The position numbers and the translations under genes are program-made. A model generated the notes under the pieces. That model searched no databases and had not been told where the DNA came from. It worked only from the letters and a program-made list of their open reading frames with translations. A stretch of 64,000 nucleotides of DNA from Mantis religiosa (lineage: Eukaryota > Arthropoda > Insecta > Mantodea > Mantidae). Positions 10,467-20,897 of this stretch are shown here, in pieces. The DNA lies in assembly GCA_030765055.1 (NCBI GenBank), contig CM060953.1, positions 194,282,482 to 194,346,481 on the forward strand. The letters run 5' to 3'. Position 1 is the stretch's first letter. The number at the start of each line of letters is the position of its first letter.

Positions 10467-12141
10467 CATAGTTGTTCTGAAAAGTTACCGACCTAATAAA
10501 GATACAAGACCTTTTCCAGAACTTTTTTTTTTTTATTTTTCAACATAGTCTCCTTGTAACTATACACACTTCTCCCAGTGATGCTCCCATCTCTGTAATC
10601 CGTCCAAATAGTACTCGGCGTTTTTCTCTGCAAAATAATTGTTCACGAAGTTGACTGCCTCATCATTTGACGAAAATCTCTGTCCTCCGAGCGCAATTTC
10701 CAGATGAGGGAACAAAAAGAAGTCGCTTAGGGCTAGATTTGGTGAGTAAAGCGGACGGTCAAGTAGTTCAAACCGTAATTCGTGGATTTTCGGCATTGCA
10801 ACCGCAGAGGTGTTTTGTTGAAACAGGACCTTTTTTTCTGCAAATGTGGCGGTTTTTCAGCAAGTTCTGCATTCAGTTTGTCAAGTAACGATGCGTAGTA
10901 TGCTCCTGCAATGCCCCCCCCCCTCTGTTTTGAAGATAATCGATTAAAATAACTCCAGTAGATTTTTGTTTCTTTTTTTCTTGTTTTATTAATAGCTGGA
11001 TACCAGTTATTTTTACTAGATACCAATAATAATATTATGTGTTAATAATATGTATAATATATAATGTACCAGAAATCATATTTTAGCTCATTGTTAATTT
11101 TATTTTAGTTTTTATTTAAAATTGTATGCATTGAAAATGGGAATATATGTTTTGTTGTAAAAAAAATTATCTATTGTAGTGTATTTGTATTTTGTTTTAG
11201 TGTTGTGTTTGTTTACCTTTAGTAGGTGCAGTTTTAATATCTGTAAAAAAATTGTATAAATTATAATAAAAGTTAATAAACATAAAAATTTGGAATATTT
11301 ATACACTGGCTTGAGAAATTAGGTGTCAGGGCATGGTATTGGAGATTTTTATTTATTTATTTATTTATTTGACCCAAAAAGTCGATATCACTTACCCAGC
11401 CATAAAAAAGGTTTTTTTTTTTTGAGCCGGTTCCCCCTTTGCAGTCCACTGTTTGGACTGTATTTTTGTTTCGGACGTATAATGGTGTATCTAAGTTTCA
11501 TCTACAGTAATTAATCAGCGCCATAACTCGGATTTATTGCGCCTAAACTGCGCCAATAGAGCGTTGGAAATGTTTATTCGAACACGCTTTTGGTGTGAGC
11601 AAACGCGGCACCCAACACAGGGACAGCTTTCTCATGTCTAAATGTTGATGTAATATGTGACAAACACGTTCTTTTGACATGTTCATGGCCTCTGCTATAT
11701 CTCACAGTTTAATTCGGCGGTCGTCTAGCACTATTTAGTAAACTTTTGTGCTGTTTTCGTTGGTAGTTGTAGTTTTTGGACGTCCCAAACGTTCATCGTG
11801 TCCTAAGTTCTTGCGGCCAGGTTTAAATTCAGCTGCCCAAAATTTCACTGTGGTAAATGATGGTGCAGAGTCCCCATACAGAGAATCCAACTCATCTGTG
11901 ATTTGCGTAGGTGTATTGACATTCAAAAACAAGTATGACAGCTGGATACTCGATTTTCTCTATTTTCATAAAAACACTCACATCAACTCACTCAAACGAC
12001 ATTTACATAACAAGTGAGTGTCCAAAATGGATGAAACTTATATGAGTAACTGTCAACAGATGAACAAGAAATGTAGATTCTTTTATTTAATAGTGCTGCC
12101 CTCTTCATGTTGAAGTCGGAAAATTTTCAGAGCAGCCTCGT
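10467..12141 (-). pseudogene. Mariner I element, decayed transposase
   Basis: The ends are flanked by TA (10465-10466, 12142-12143). The left end catagttgttctgaaaag and the reverse-complemented right end cgaggctgctctgaaaa match as terminal inverted repeats. The minus strand encodes, in several frames, MKIEKIEYPAVI, FLNVNTPTQITDELDSLYGD, FTTVKFWAAEFKPGRKNLG, ITVDET (first catalytic Asp, followed by a stop), GAYYASLLDKLNAELAEK and SPNLALSDFFLFPHLEIALG (third motif, usual SPDLAPSD). About 435 bp of AT-rich DNA (roughly 10965-11400, with an attt run) interrupts the coding after QTAKGEPAQKK-like codons. With that removed the element is near the usual 1.3 kb mariner length. Confidence 0.88.
10965..11400. 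mobile_element. Unclassified AT-rich insert in mariner I
   Basis: Separates the first-Asp region of the transposase (about 11410-11500) from the GVILIDYLQ segment (about 10920-10960). It contains an (attt)n run at about 11347-11371 and T-rich borders. No terminal repeats or coding were recognised. Confidence 0.45.
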
Positions 12142-12143
12142 AT

Positions 12144-12947
12144 TTGTATTTCTCTTGCATGCATTAGACATGATGTCTTAATACATTTGCTAAAATATAT
12201 TTTCAGTGAAATTCCTGTGGGGATGGAAACAGTGAGTTCACACTTCCAGACTCTAGAGAGGATGGGCTATAATCCCAGCCGAAGAAAAAAGTCCATTCTC
12301 CAATCGGGAACTGAACCCAGAACCTTTGAACGTGACTATATAGTGTTGTCGAGTATGAGGACGTGTTGGGTTTTGTTAATACGTCGAGATTCTGAGTAAA
12401 GCATTTTATATATTCCTGCTGACGGAAAGGATTTAAGTGCTGCTTTCTATTTCTGGTTGGCACATCCTGCGGAAGGAAATCCCTACCTGTGAGTCACGCA
12501 TTAGGCGCTGCACCACTGTTTTAGGAAGGGCGGATGACACTTGTAAAAAAAATGCCACCCAGGTGAGTTTTATGGTAAGGAAGAGTAGAGTATGCCACAG
12601 AGATGTGGAAAGTATTACACTTACAAACTTTAAGTTACTTATTTACCTATGTCTGTAAAAAAACACAGCTTTAATGTGATTAAATTAGAGTAAAATTTGT
12701 CACCATTGCTAAAAAAGCAACTTTTATACTTGTAACACTTCAAGTTTGATCAATAATGGATTATACGGGACAGTCATAAACATTTCTTAACTTCTGTAGT
12801 ACCTCGGAAATTCCAACACCTTATCTCAAAATTAATTGTTACCCTTCCCAAGACAAGAAACGCACTTCAGGTAAACAAAGGAAAGAGGTAACTCTAAGCA
12901 AGTGGCCGCAAGAAGGGCATTAATTGGTTTGATTACAACACTCAGTC
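12144..12947. other. No gene recognised
   Basis: Intergenic-type sequence without a supported element. Confidence 0.5.
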
Positions 12948-12955
12948 CCCGAGTA

Positions 12956-14273
12956 CAGGGACGCTTCCTCCATAAGGTTGCAGGTTTGCGCTACACCCAC
13001 TGATTCTGAATATACAACAGGTGCATTTTGCACATTAAAGCTGTACTTATTTGCATTGTTTTATATACAAACATGTTTCAATTACGCTTATCGTCTGTAG
13101 CTGTCCATGACCGCAGAATTCGAACTAAACAGTGATTAGCTGTAGGAGCCACAGGTTTGCAGCGAAGAGTTAACCTAAGATTTCGCCCAAATGTAGGCTC
13201 GCTGAGGGGGTTGCGGGAATGTGAACAGATGGGAGTGGCTTCTTATACATTGCTTAAATGGAGGTTTATAAACCTAGCTCCTCCTACTCTTAGCAACGGC
13301 TATAGCGTGACCTTCAGGCTTAGCTTCTGTGTGCTCTGCTTTTCGAACACAGGGAGAATTTAATTAAATGCATGGAGGTTATTCAGAAGAGAGCTCTGCT
13401 AAACAACAACGCCACACTTGTTCAGGCTTCTGGGTTTATGGCCACTTTGAAAGATTATAATTTTGAATTCTGGCTGTCTTTCTTCTACAAGATCATGCCA
13501 CATGTGGACATTTTGTACAATCAGCTGCAGAAACGAGACTGCAATGCAACGTTTGCCATCGCCCAGCTAAACGCATTTAAAAGGGAAGTGCAAAAGGTAA
13601 GAAATAGCGTGGATATCGAGGAACACGAAGAAACTGCAATTAAAAGGAGAAGAATACAAGATCATGATTTGAAAAGAAGAGAAGCTCTTGAAGTATGTGT
13701 CATTCTTAGAAAAGCAAAGGACAGATTTAGCTTCACGGGGCATCTGGTAGCCTCAACTTTGTTTCATCAAGAAAATTTCTAAGACATTTCCAGAGGATTC
13801 CCTTAGAGAAACAATAAGGTTCTATCGTTTTATCATTGGAACAAAAATTCGTAGAGAACTGACTGTAATTTACAGTCGAGAGGAATTTCGTGGAATGTCC
13901 GGCGCTTTGTGCTTGATGGACTTCAATAAGGAAAACAATTTATGTACTACATTCAGCGAATATGTCAAACTCCGAGTACTGTTAACTATGCCAATGTTTA
14001 CCGCTGAAGCAGAATGCTATTTCTCAACTTTAAAAAGAATAAAAACTTTCCTTAGGAACACAATGTCACAGGACCGATTGTCAGCATTAGCAATGCTTTC
14101 AATTGAGAGAGATTTTATGAAAATCAGCGATTTCAACGCAAAAGTTATCGATAGATTCGCCAGGTCTAAGGAGAGTACAGCAGAGAATCTGTATAAATAG
14201 GTGAGTCATTACTACTCTGTATTTTATTTTTCATTTGTGCACCACCAATAATTTAACCCGCCAGCCGCCACTG
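12956..14273 (+). mobile_element. hAT element with 8 bp target duplication
   Basis: The sequence cccgagta is found at 12948-12955 and at 14274-14281, immediately outside the ends cagggacgc (left) and, reverse-complemented, cagtggcgg (right). An 8 bp duplication with CAG-type ends is the hAT signature. The 1318 bp element retains only the C-terminal part of a transposase (13340-14200), so it is internally or 5' deleted. Confidence 0.9.
13340..14200 (+). pseudogene. hAT transposase, C-terminal part with frameshift
   Basis: Frame one (to 13782) reads ENLIKCMEVIQKRALL, FWLSFFYKIMPHVDILYNQL and a basic, coiled segment. A one-base shift near 13783 moves to the frame that continues TFPEDSLRETIRFYRFI, LTVIYSREEFRGM, LLTMPMFTAEAECYFSTLKR and LSALAMLSIERDFM, and stops at 14200. 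The latter two blocks are the hAT C-terminal dimerisation region (as in ZNF862/TTF-type hAT proteins). The N-terminal BED finger and the first part of the RNase H-like core are missing. Inactive because of the frameshift and truncation. Confidence 0.85.
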
Positions 14274-14281
14274 CCCGAGTA

Positions 14282-14630
14282 GAAAATACATCCATAATTA
14301 CTTTTTTAATCACCTAATGCATACATTTAACATTTACATTTACATTCCAACATTTCCATTGTTGTTTGCAAACAGAAAACAATCAGTTCACTAAAAATGA
14401 ACATTTATCGCCTAACGAAAGTGTTGCGCTTTTTTTAGAATTGATCCAAGACATATACTTGTTATATGATGTTGAATTTTTGTCAATTATTTAGGGCACC
14501 AGTTGCAAAATTGCTTTACCAAGAGGAATTATGTCATTGGAGTAAGAAATATTCTCAATGAAAACTAGCCGACAGGTATTTACAAAGATTACGGATTTGG
14601 TTTTACATACTTGTAAATGGTTTGCACCGA
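14282..14630. other. No gene recognised
   Basis: Short AT-rich gap between the hAT element and a SINE-like block. Confidence 0.5.
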
Positions 14631-14631
14631 A

Positions 14632-14870
14632 GCAACTGGCACCGTGGTAACTCCTACCACTTTCATTCAGTAGGTCTCAGGTTCAAATCCCTGCGCCGAC
14701 CTACCAGACTAAAGATTTTGTTAGAAGTTTTCCTCGGTCCCTAGTCGGTTGCTAGGTTGGTGCACATCCTCCTATGCAAGTGCATGTTTCACAGTGATTG
14801 TCATAGAACTTGGTAATCAACTGTTTCAACTTGTAGCTAGAGACTACTTAATTACTTGTTCCAAAGAAGG
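14632..14870 (+). mobile_element. Candidate tRNA-derived SINE (SINE3)
   Basis: The sequence gcaccgtggtaactcctacc resembles a pol III A box. It is followed about 35 bp later by the B box caggttcaaatccctgcg, spacing typical of a tRNA head. About 150 bp of non-tRNA body follows (ttttcctcggtccctagtcg). Only one copy is in the window, so the family assignment is inference. Confidence 0.5.
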
Positions 14871-15222
14871 AAAAAACTTCTCATTATTTTTTGATGAGCA
14901 TACATACATGTTTCTGGATTGATCTGTTATTCGCAAAATGCTAATATAATGAATATTCATGAAGTGCAATTTCATGGTGGGCGTCCAGGCCGGTTCCGCT
15001 TCAAAGGTCACCTTGCCATTACGTCGACATTCCTACAAAGTACCTATAATAACTCCTTTTGGAGCGGTGTGTAGTGACTGTGTGTCAATTCGTGATGGGG
15101 TTCGCCATCAAAATATGTCCACGCCTTTATTTCTAACATCTTGTTTCAAAATATCGTTTGGTCTGTTATAAATGTTATTTCTTGTTTGACGGTTTCATTA
15201 CTTACCCATTTTCAGAACATTA

Positions 15223-15945
15223 CACATAGGTGGTCAAAAAAGCTTCCGACCTAACCAAGATAAAATACTTTTTTTTCCAGACATGTTCAGTATCTTCTAC
15301 CGCTGCAATGAAGGTAACATGCGAGGAACAATATGCGCCTTTGAAATTCAGTTTTCTTCTCAACAAATCTTCAGTTGAGGCCTATACAATGTTACAGGAG
15401 GCCTATGGAGAGTCTGTTCTTCCCTACAGCACAGCTCGAAGGTGGTTTAAAATGTTTAAAGAGGGGAGACAATCAATTTCAAAGGGAGTTGGACCCGGTG
15501 CTCCAGCTACTGCTCTTACGGAAGAAAACATCAACACTGCTGCTGCCATTGTGAGAGAGGATCGACGAATTACCTTATGATCACTTTCTGAAATACTGAA
15601 CATTTCACTGGGTGCTACAGTTCCGTGAAGCAGGCTGGATGCTGCACCACGATAATGCGCGGCCGCATATTACCAATGTTGTTGCTGAATATCTTGCAAA
15701 AATCAACGTGAAGTGCATCCCTCACCCTCCCTATAGTCCGGATGTAACCTTATATGACTTTTTTCTATTCCCTAACTTGAAGAAACGCCTTCGTGGGAGG
15801 CATTATCCATCATCAGAAACGCTCGGACAAGTGCATCGCATTCAGGGGAGACGATTTTGAGAAGGACCATCAAAATTATGAGGATGAGTGAAGGTACGAT
15901 GTCAAAAAGATAGTGGTTATTCTTTATTGAACGGGTCTCGCATTT
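15223..15945 (+). pseudogene. Mariner II copy, deleted and with a foreign left end
   Basis: Codons from about 15309 read MKVTCEEQYAPLKFSFLLNK, SSVEAYTMLQEAYGESVLPY and STARRWFKMFKEGRQSISKG (N-terminal HTH region), then IVREDRRITL and a stop. The copy then jumps to AGWMLHHDNARPHITNVVAE (second catalytic Asp) and PHPPYSPDVTLYDFFLFPN (third Asp). The second-to-third Asp spacing is 34 residues, the D,D34D mariner pattern. The segment with the first Asp is deleted. The right end (tctttattgaac) is mariner II type. The left end (cataggtggtcaaaaaagc, ttccgacctaaccaag) resembles mariner I instead. Confidence 0.85.
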
Positions 15946-16480
15946 AAGTCTTGTACATATTAAGGCAAACATAATATTCCTTGATTTGAAAGTATTTCCT
16001 TACTGGTGTGTTAGGTTCGTTCTACCCGCCAGTAGCTTGTTTATCGGTTCCCTGAGGCCAGCCGCCATTATGGCGAAAATCCAGAGCAAGGAAATACAAA
16101 ACGATAGGAACCCATACTCTCGCTAGAATGGGGCCTCGAGCTACGTTCCGTAATTTCTGTGTGAGTGTTGTGGAATATTTTGGCGTCGTGTTAGGGTGGT
16201 GCGAGAAGAATGCGCGCATTTCCTGCTGTTGCTACATGCGCTTTCCATTTTCACAAAACTCTGCAAGCTGTTACAACAAAGACCAACTGAACAATACGCG
16301 TTTGCTGTCTCAAACAAAAACAGTCCTGTTGTGAACATATGGAAGGCTTCAAAATGAGTTTTTGTTAATGTACGTAGTTGGATAGCTGTGGTTCGCAACG
16401 TTACATTTTATATTGGGCTTGAAATAGTACTTAATTTTGCTCATAGGTCTCTTTGTCAGGCTTGAGATTCTTTTATGTAC
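15946..16480. other. No gene recognised
   Basis: No supported feature. Confidence 0.5.
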
Positions 16481-16489
16481 AGTCAGTAT

Positions 16490-16640
16490 ACGACATGGAC
16501 CACCGACTTCCGAAAGAAGTCATGCGAAGCACTTCTTCGCCCGAAAGAAAGCTCATCAACCTCGGCCGGGATTGAACCCCAAACCTCGGCAAACTCAGAG
16601 AAACATCTTACTCCTAGAGTACGGAGGAGGCCATATGGAA
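16490..16640 (-). mobile_element. Candidate tRNA-derived SINE fragment
   Basis: The reverse complement contains a pol III B box (ggggttcaatcccggccg) with a possible A box (tactctaggagtaag) about 35 bp before it, followed by non-tRNA sequence toward 16490. Single copy here, so low certainty. Confidence 0.4.
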
Positions 16641-17214
16641 CACCAGAAATACAGAGACAGGATTTTACGAAAACTTCAAATGTTGCTGATTGTTGGAAGA
16701 AAAATCCATTGGTATTTAGATAGGTGACTCCCAGAATTACAAGTTCTCCAACATCCTGAAGAAACTGAAAAAAAAAAAAAGTTACTAAAAAGTATGAGTT
16801 TGTGAACGACACAGCTCAAGAAAATGAATGTGTAGTGTTTAACGCTCGCTTTTACTACATACGGCACCGCAGGCGGTGACATAAATAAATAAATAAATAA
16901 AATCTGAATATTCTACCCCGGCACCTAGACAACTATACCCGGGCATATATCCAAATTTTCTCTTTATTTTTCCATAAAATCCTTACAATTGTTATAATTA
17001 TACAAATCTCTCAGAATACTAACCTACAAAAATAAAATGAAATAAAATAACAGAAATAAACACAAAAAAGAAAACAACTATAAAAATTACAAAATCCTTA
17101 TTTTCTAAATCTACATCTAAATCTACTAATGCTGTAGTCCACCATGGCCTCCGCCGCCCATGCAGTCAACTCTATTTTGAACTCACGCTGATACTTCTCT
17201 TCTTATTACTCTCT

Positions 17215-17511
17215 CTACTCTTCTCTTTCCTCTTGTAATCTACTTCTATATTCCGCAAATGTCTCTCCCTCTCTTCTCCTAGACCTGAATGTTCTTCTCT
17301 CTGCCCATTCCTGTCTTCCTGTTGAGGTTACAAAGAATCTTCTTCCATTGACTTGATTAAGATTATCAATTTCTAATTGTACCTCTTCTAATTCTTCTTC
17401 TTGTTCATCTATTTCTTCTTCTTGAATTCCCTCCATTGTTAGATTATTCAATAACTCTTCCCGTCTTATCCTATTTTGTATTCTAGAACTCCTTCTTGGA
17501 TCTTGTACTAT
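17215..17511 (-). CDS. Open frame downstream of LINE C ORF, possible C-terminal extension
   Basis: About 98 codons are open without needing a start: RIVQDPRRSSRIQNRIRREE, then a very acidic Glu-rich stretch, then RRFFVTSTGRQEWAERR and Arg/Glu-rich sequence to the stop. It begins 14 bp after the LINE C stop in another frame. It may be a frameshifted extension or part of the 3' region; no family recognised. Confidence 0.4.
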   Translation of the reverse strand: MVQDPRRSSRIQNRIRREELLNNLTMEGIQEEEIDEQEEELEEVQLEIDNLNQVNGRRFFVTSTGRQEWAERRTFRSRRREGETFAEYRSRLQEEREE

Positions 17512-17524
17512 TCTTCACCTATTA

Positions 17525-18031
17525 TCAACTTTCTCCTTTGAATATTTTTACCTCCCATGCTTTCTTACTTACAAAGTTAGTCAAAACTTGTAATTTATTT
17601 ACCAATTGTTGATCTCGAATTATGTCATTTACGATATATCCTGCTAGCGCATGCCTCTCTTCTTGTTGGTGAATTGCATATCTTCCACATTCAAATACTA
17701 CATGTTCAGGATTATCTTGTTTGTTACATAATTCACATATATCATTTTCAGTTTTATTGATTTTCTTCCAATAGGTCTTATAAGGTCCGTGTCCTGTTAT
17801 ATAATGTATAAATCCCTTTGTTGGTTGAATAAAATTCAATTTTAATCTCTCTTTGACGTTCTGAAAAATTTCAAACACTCTTCTACCTTCTAGACTTTCT
17901 GTCCATTCATTTTGCCATTTATCTTTTAAACTATTTTTAATCACCCAAGATTTGTTTGTTCTGACTCCAGTTATATTATAAACTTTTTCTAAATTTCCTT
18001 TTTTCGCCCAAAATTTTGCGCCCTTCAATCT
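17525..18031 (-). pseudogene. LINE C C-terminal protein with CCHC knuckle
   Basis: The minus frame reads MKGAKFWAKKGNLEKVYNIT, KWQNEWTESLEGRRVFEIFQ, FIHYITGHGPYKTYWKKI and CELCNKQDNPEHVVFEC. This is the post-RNase H region of R1/LOA/Jockey-group LINEs: a WxxxW...GRR..FF block, a TGHG block and a C-x2-C-x7-H-x4-C knuckle. RNase H and RT are absent because the element is 5' truncated at the palindrome. The stop follows KIFKGES. Confidence 0.85.
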
Positions 18032-18098
18032 TATTAATAAATCAGATTGAAGGGCGCAAAATTTTGGGCGAAAAAAGGAAATTTAGAAAAAGTTTATA
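17977..18098. repeat. Perfect 55 bp palindrome arms with 12 bp spacer
   Basis: The arm at 17977-18031 and the arm at 18044-18098 are exact reverse complements (tataaactttttctaaattt at one outer edge), separated by 12 bp. Both arms are LINE C coding (GAKFWAKKGNLEKVY), so the LINE has an inverted duplication at its 5' end. Confidence 0.95.
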
Positions 18099-18412
18099 AG
18101 GAGGAGTGTACGTAACTGCGATTGCAGAGTGGAACTGTGACAGACGAACTGGTAAATTGTAGTTGTGTGCGCTACGTAATTCTGTGTAATCGGCAAGTGT
18201 TCCAACTGTAATTCGGTGGAAATAAAGAACAATTTGAGTCTGTGCAATTGGACTTTTAATTTCATGAAGCCACAAAGTTACAATATTATGTCCCTGGTAT
18301 GTTGAATGGGCGTCACTTTCAGAAATAAACGTTGTTAAGTCAGCCTTTTCGAGTTAGATGTTGTTAAGTCAAGTAGTTGCCGCATTAGAATATGGCGAGA
18401 CATGTATTTATG

Positions 18413-18569
18413 CTGGTAGGAACATTTCCAACATTTTCTCTGAGATGTAAATAGTGTAATGTAATCTCTCAATTGTGTATTATATTCTCCCAAAGTTACA
18501 CGTGTCTCCTATTATTGGTTCAAATATTATGACCCATTGAAATTGTTCAGATTTATAAGGATCGCACTG
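18413..18569. mobile_element. Solo arm of the foldback Tc1/mariner-type element
   Basis: Matches the right arm of the element at 7633-8354 (ccaacattttctctgagatg, tgtattatattctcccaaa) and ends with atcgcactg followed by TA at 18570-18571. The other arm and interior are absent. Confidence 0.8.
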
Positions 18570-18914
18570 TATAATGCCTTTCTCATTGTTGCAGTGTTGG
18601 AAATAGTTCGGCATAGTTGCAATTAGTGGACTGTGGTACTTCGTAGGTCTTATAAGGTCCGTGTCCTGTTATATAATGTAATGCAATGCAGGCGGTGACA
18701 CTGATGATACATAAGATGAAGACGGAGCACCGGTGGAATGAGATGGCAGGGGAAACCGGAGGTCCCGGAGAAAATCCACCCCAGCACCGTGTTGTCCAAC
18801 CACAAATCTCACTTTGCGGTCGCCTGGGATCGAAGCCAGGCCGCCTTGGTGAGAGCCAAGCGGTCTAACCACTGAGCCACGGCGCGGCCCTTCAGCTCAA
18901 GAAAGAAATACTAA

Positions 18915-19735
18915 ATATTTCAAGATATTCTCGGGAAACAAGCCAGGAGGAAAGACGATTAGAAATCGTCGTTTGGGGAGCGCACATTTCTCCCATCATC
19001 AGGATATTTATTAAATGTTATAGCCACAAATGAATCACTGGATATAACACTATAAACAAAGACAAAACACTAACAAAATTGGCATTACTAAACAAAAGAC
19101 TATCTTCAGTAAATTAAATGTCAGGTGAGGAGATGCCGTGAGTATAGAAAATTGTGTCAAAGAAACGTAACTACTTAACTTGATGAGAAAGCTGTATAGA
19201 TCTGTGCTTCTTAAGTCCATTGATTTCTATTTTTAAGGCCGAATTCCTAGAGCAGCGTCCTGCGCTGTGGCGTAGCGGGCTAAGGCAGCATGCCTTGGTC
19301 CCCGACCACGGAAAGCGACCCGGGTTCTGTACCACCCACGGTTTGCGAATTTTTAGTCCCGGGTATAGGGTCGGTGCCCACTCAGCATCGTCAGGAATAG
19401 GAGGAGCTTACTCACGAAAACCAAAGATCCGGCTGGGGGATGCCGAGATACTGACTACATCTCCTCCCCGTATCGGTTGGATGATCGCCCACCTCTGCCG
19501 TGTGTAAGTGGGCGTGAGGCCGGCAGTCGGGTTGGTAGTCCTTGGCCCTCTTTGGGCTGTCGCGCCAGGAATTTATTATTTTATTCCAAGAAGAGGTGAA
19601 CTGAAATCCATCATCACGATTAAGCGTCCTACTCTCGGAGGAAATGGCCAAAGTCTCCTCAACTCTCCACTCCCAGTAAGTGTTTTCATTCTGCATCCCG
19701 TTTACCGGCAACCTATGCGGCAGAATCAGTATATT
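18915..19735 (-). mobile_element. Penelope-like element 1a, 3' part, interrupted by a SINE
   Basis: The minus strand reads NTYWEWRVEETLAISSESRT and LNRDDGFQFTSSW, then is interrupted by SINE4 and resumes as NSALKIEINGLKKH at about 19230-19190. This is the C-terminal tail after the GIY-YIG domain in Penelope-like elements (WxxRVxEAxxI...LNRDxGxxxSxxW). The 3' UTR, down to about 18915, matches the plus-strand copy at 20370-20640, so the two copies form an inverted pair. Confidence 0.8.
19250..19570 (+). mobile_element. Candidate SINE4 inserted in Penelope-like element 1a
   Basis: A tRNA-like head (gctgtggcgtagcgggctaa, then cgacccgggttctgtaccac) sits at the left, followed by a GC-rich body and an attt-rich end near 19570. 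It separates the SSW and NSALK codons of the flanking Penelope element. The target duplication is short and unclear (ggaatt-like). Confidence 0.6.
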
Positions 19736-19739
19736 CTCG

Positions 19740-20645
19740 CAAAATAGAACATCAGGACCATCCAAAAGCCACCTCCGAAGATTAAACATTTGTTGACACC
19801 AGTGAAAGACAAACTGGACTTCCAAGTTTCGGGAGTGTACAGCATTTCCCGTGAAAGTGGGATATCGTATATATGACAGACCGGAAGGAGCATCGCTACC
19901 TGCTCCTGTCTTCCTCAGAGGAGTAATATACTACCTCAAAACTTACCACCATTCTAATACAAAAAAAAAAAATCCTTAACTATCCTAAGAAAAGAAAATC
20001 CGTCCTGCGGTAAAACCCAATCCCGGGTGGGCACGGAGCAACAATCTTCGGCTTTATCCAGCCTGTCCTTTCCAGACGAGACGACGATACATTCCTACCA
20101 GAATAATTGAACATGAACGGAGTATTCGTTTAGTGCAACCTGAGAAGTCTGGACTGGCAGAGCATTATTTTTATAACGACCATAGAGCTAACTTTCGGGA
20201 GACGACCATCTTGGCAAAATGCAACAGTTACTGGGAGCGGAGAGTTAAGAAGGCTTTGGCCATTTCCTCCGAGAGGAGCACGCTTAATCGTGATGCTGGA
20301 TTTCAGTTCAGCTCCTCTTGGAAACCGGCCTTAAAAATGGAAATCCGTCGATTTAAGAAGCAAAGATAAATACAGCTTGATCATCAAGTTAAGTAGTTAC
20401 GTTTCTTTGACACAATTTTCTATACTCACGCCATCTCCTGACCTGGCATTTAATTTACTGAAAACAGTCTTTTGTTCAGAGATGCGAGTATTGATAGTGT
20501 TTTGTTTTTGTTTATAGTTGTGTTATATCCAGTATTTCATTTGTGGATATAACATTTTATAAATATCCTGATGTTGGGAGAGATGCACACTCCCGAAACG
20601 TTTATATCTAATCATCTTTTCACCCGGCTTGTATATCGATAAGAT
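19740..20645 (+). mobile_element. Penelope-like element 1b with GIY-YIG remnant
   Basis: Plus codons at about 19790-19887 read PVKDKLDFQVSGVYSISRES and GISYI, then a stop and QTGR: the GIY-YIG endonuclease signature (GVY...YIGQT). After about 200 bp of interrupting sequence, EHERSIRLVQPEKSGLAEHY, FRETTILAKCNSYWERRVKK and LNRDAGFQFSSSWKPALKM follow, to a stop at 20369, then a 3' UTR shared with copy 1a. Inactive. The 5' ends of 1a and 1b face each other at about 19735. Confidence 0.82.
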
Positions 20646-20890
20646 TTTCAACAAATTCGTCGCCATGAAAGCTTCAGGTCTTTTAAATACTAGATAGTTA
20701 CGCATCTTCCAAGGATATAACGCATCCCCCGGCCCTGAAATACCTTTAACAGGGAAACTTGAGCATTTTGACTTTATCCTTAAGGATATGCATGACTGAA
20801 ATTTCATGAAAATCGTGAAAATAACGACTTTTTTATTTTAATTCTATAAAATAATTTAGACATTCCAGAATGTGAAAAATGCATAATTTG
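20646..20890. other. No gene recognised
   Basis: Short unassigned stretch. Confidence 0.5.
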
Positions 20891-20897
20891 CCTCCGG

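Larger units (their letters stand above)
16882..18687 (-). mobile_element. LINE C: RNase H-group non-LTR element inserted in SINE2
   Basis: The 3' end is at 16882, where the minus-strand transcript ends in (TTTA)n (16882-16901 on plus). The C-terminal coding is at 17525-18031. From 18044 to 18098, 55 bp of the same coding is repeated inverted, and at about 18643-18680 a further 35 bp of the coding (around HYITGHGPYKT) recurs in the original orientation. Between them lie a motif shared with 1300 and 42.8 kb and one arm of the foldback element. A 13 bp target duplication brackets the whole block. Confidence 0.8.
16827..18889 (-). mobile_element. SINE2 copy split by a 1.8 kb LINE insertion
   Basis: The SINE2 3' part is at 16827-16881, and the 5' part with its tRNA-like head at 18688-18889 (reverse-complemented B box around 18825-18842). 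The SINE2 is bounded by cagctcaagaaa at 16812-16823 and 18893-18904 (12 bp duplication). Inside it, gcaggcggtgaca is duplicated at 16869-16881 and 18688-18700, bounding the LINE. The undisturbed site is present in the SINE2 at 31808-32050. Confidence 0.9.
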
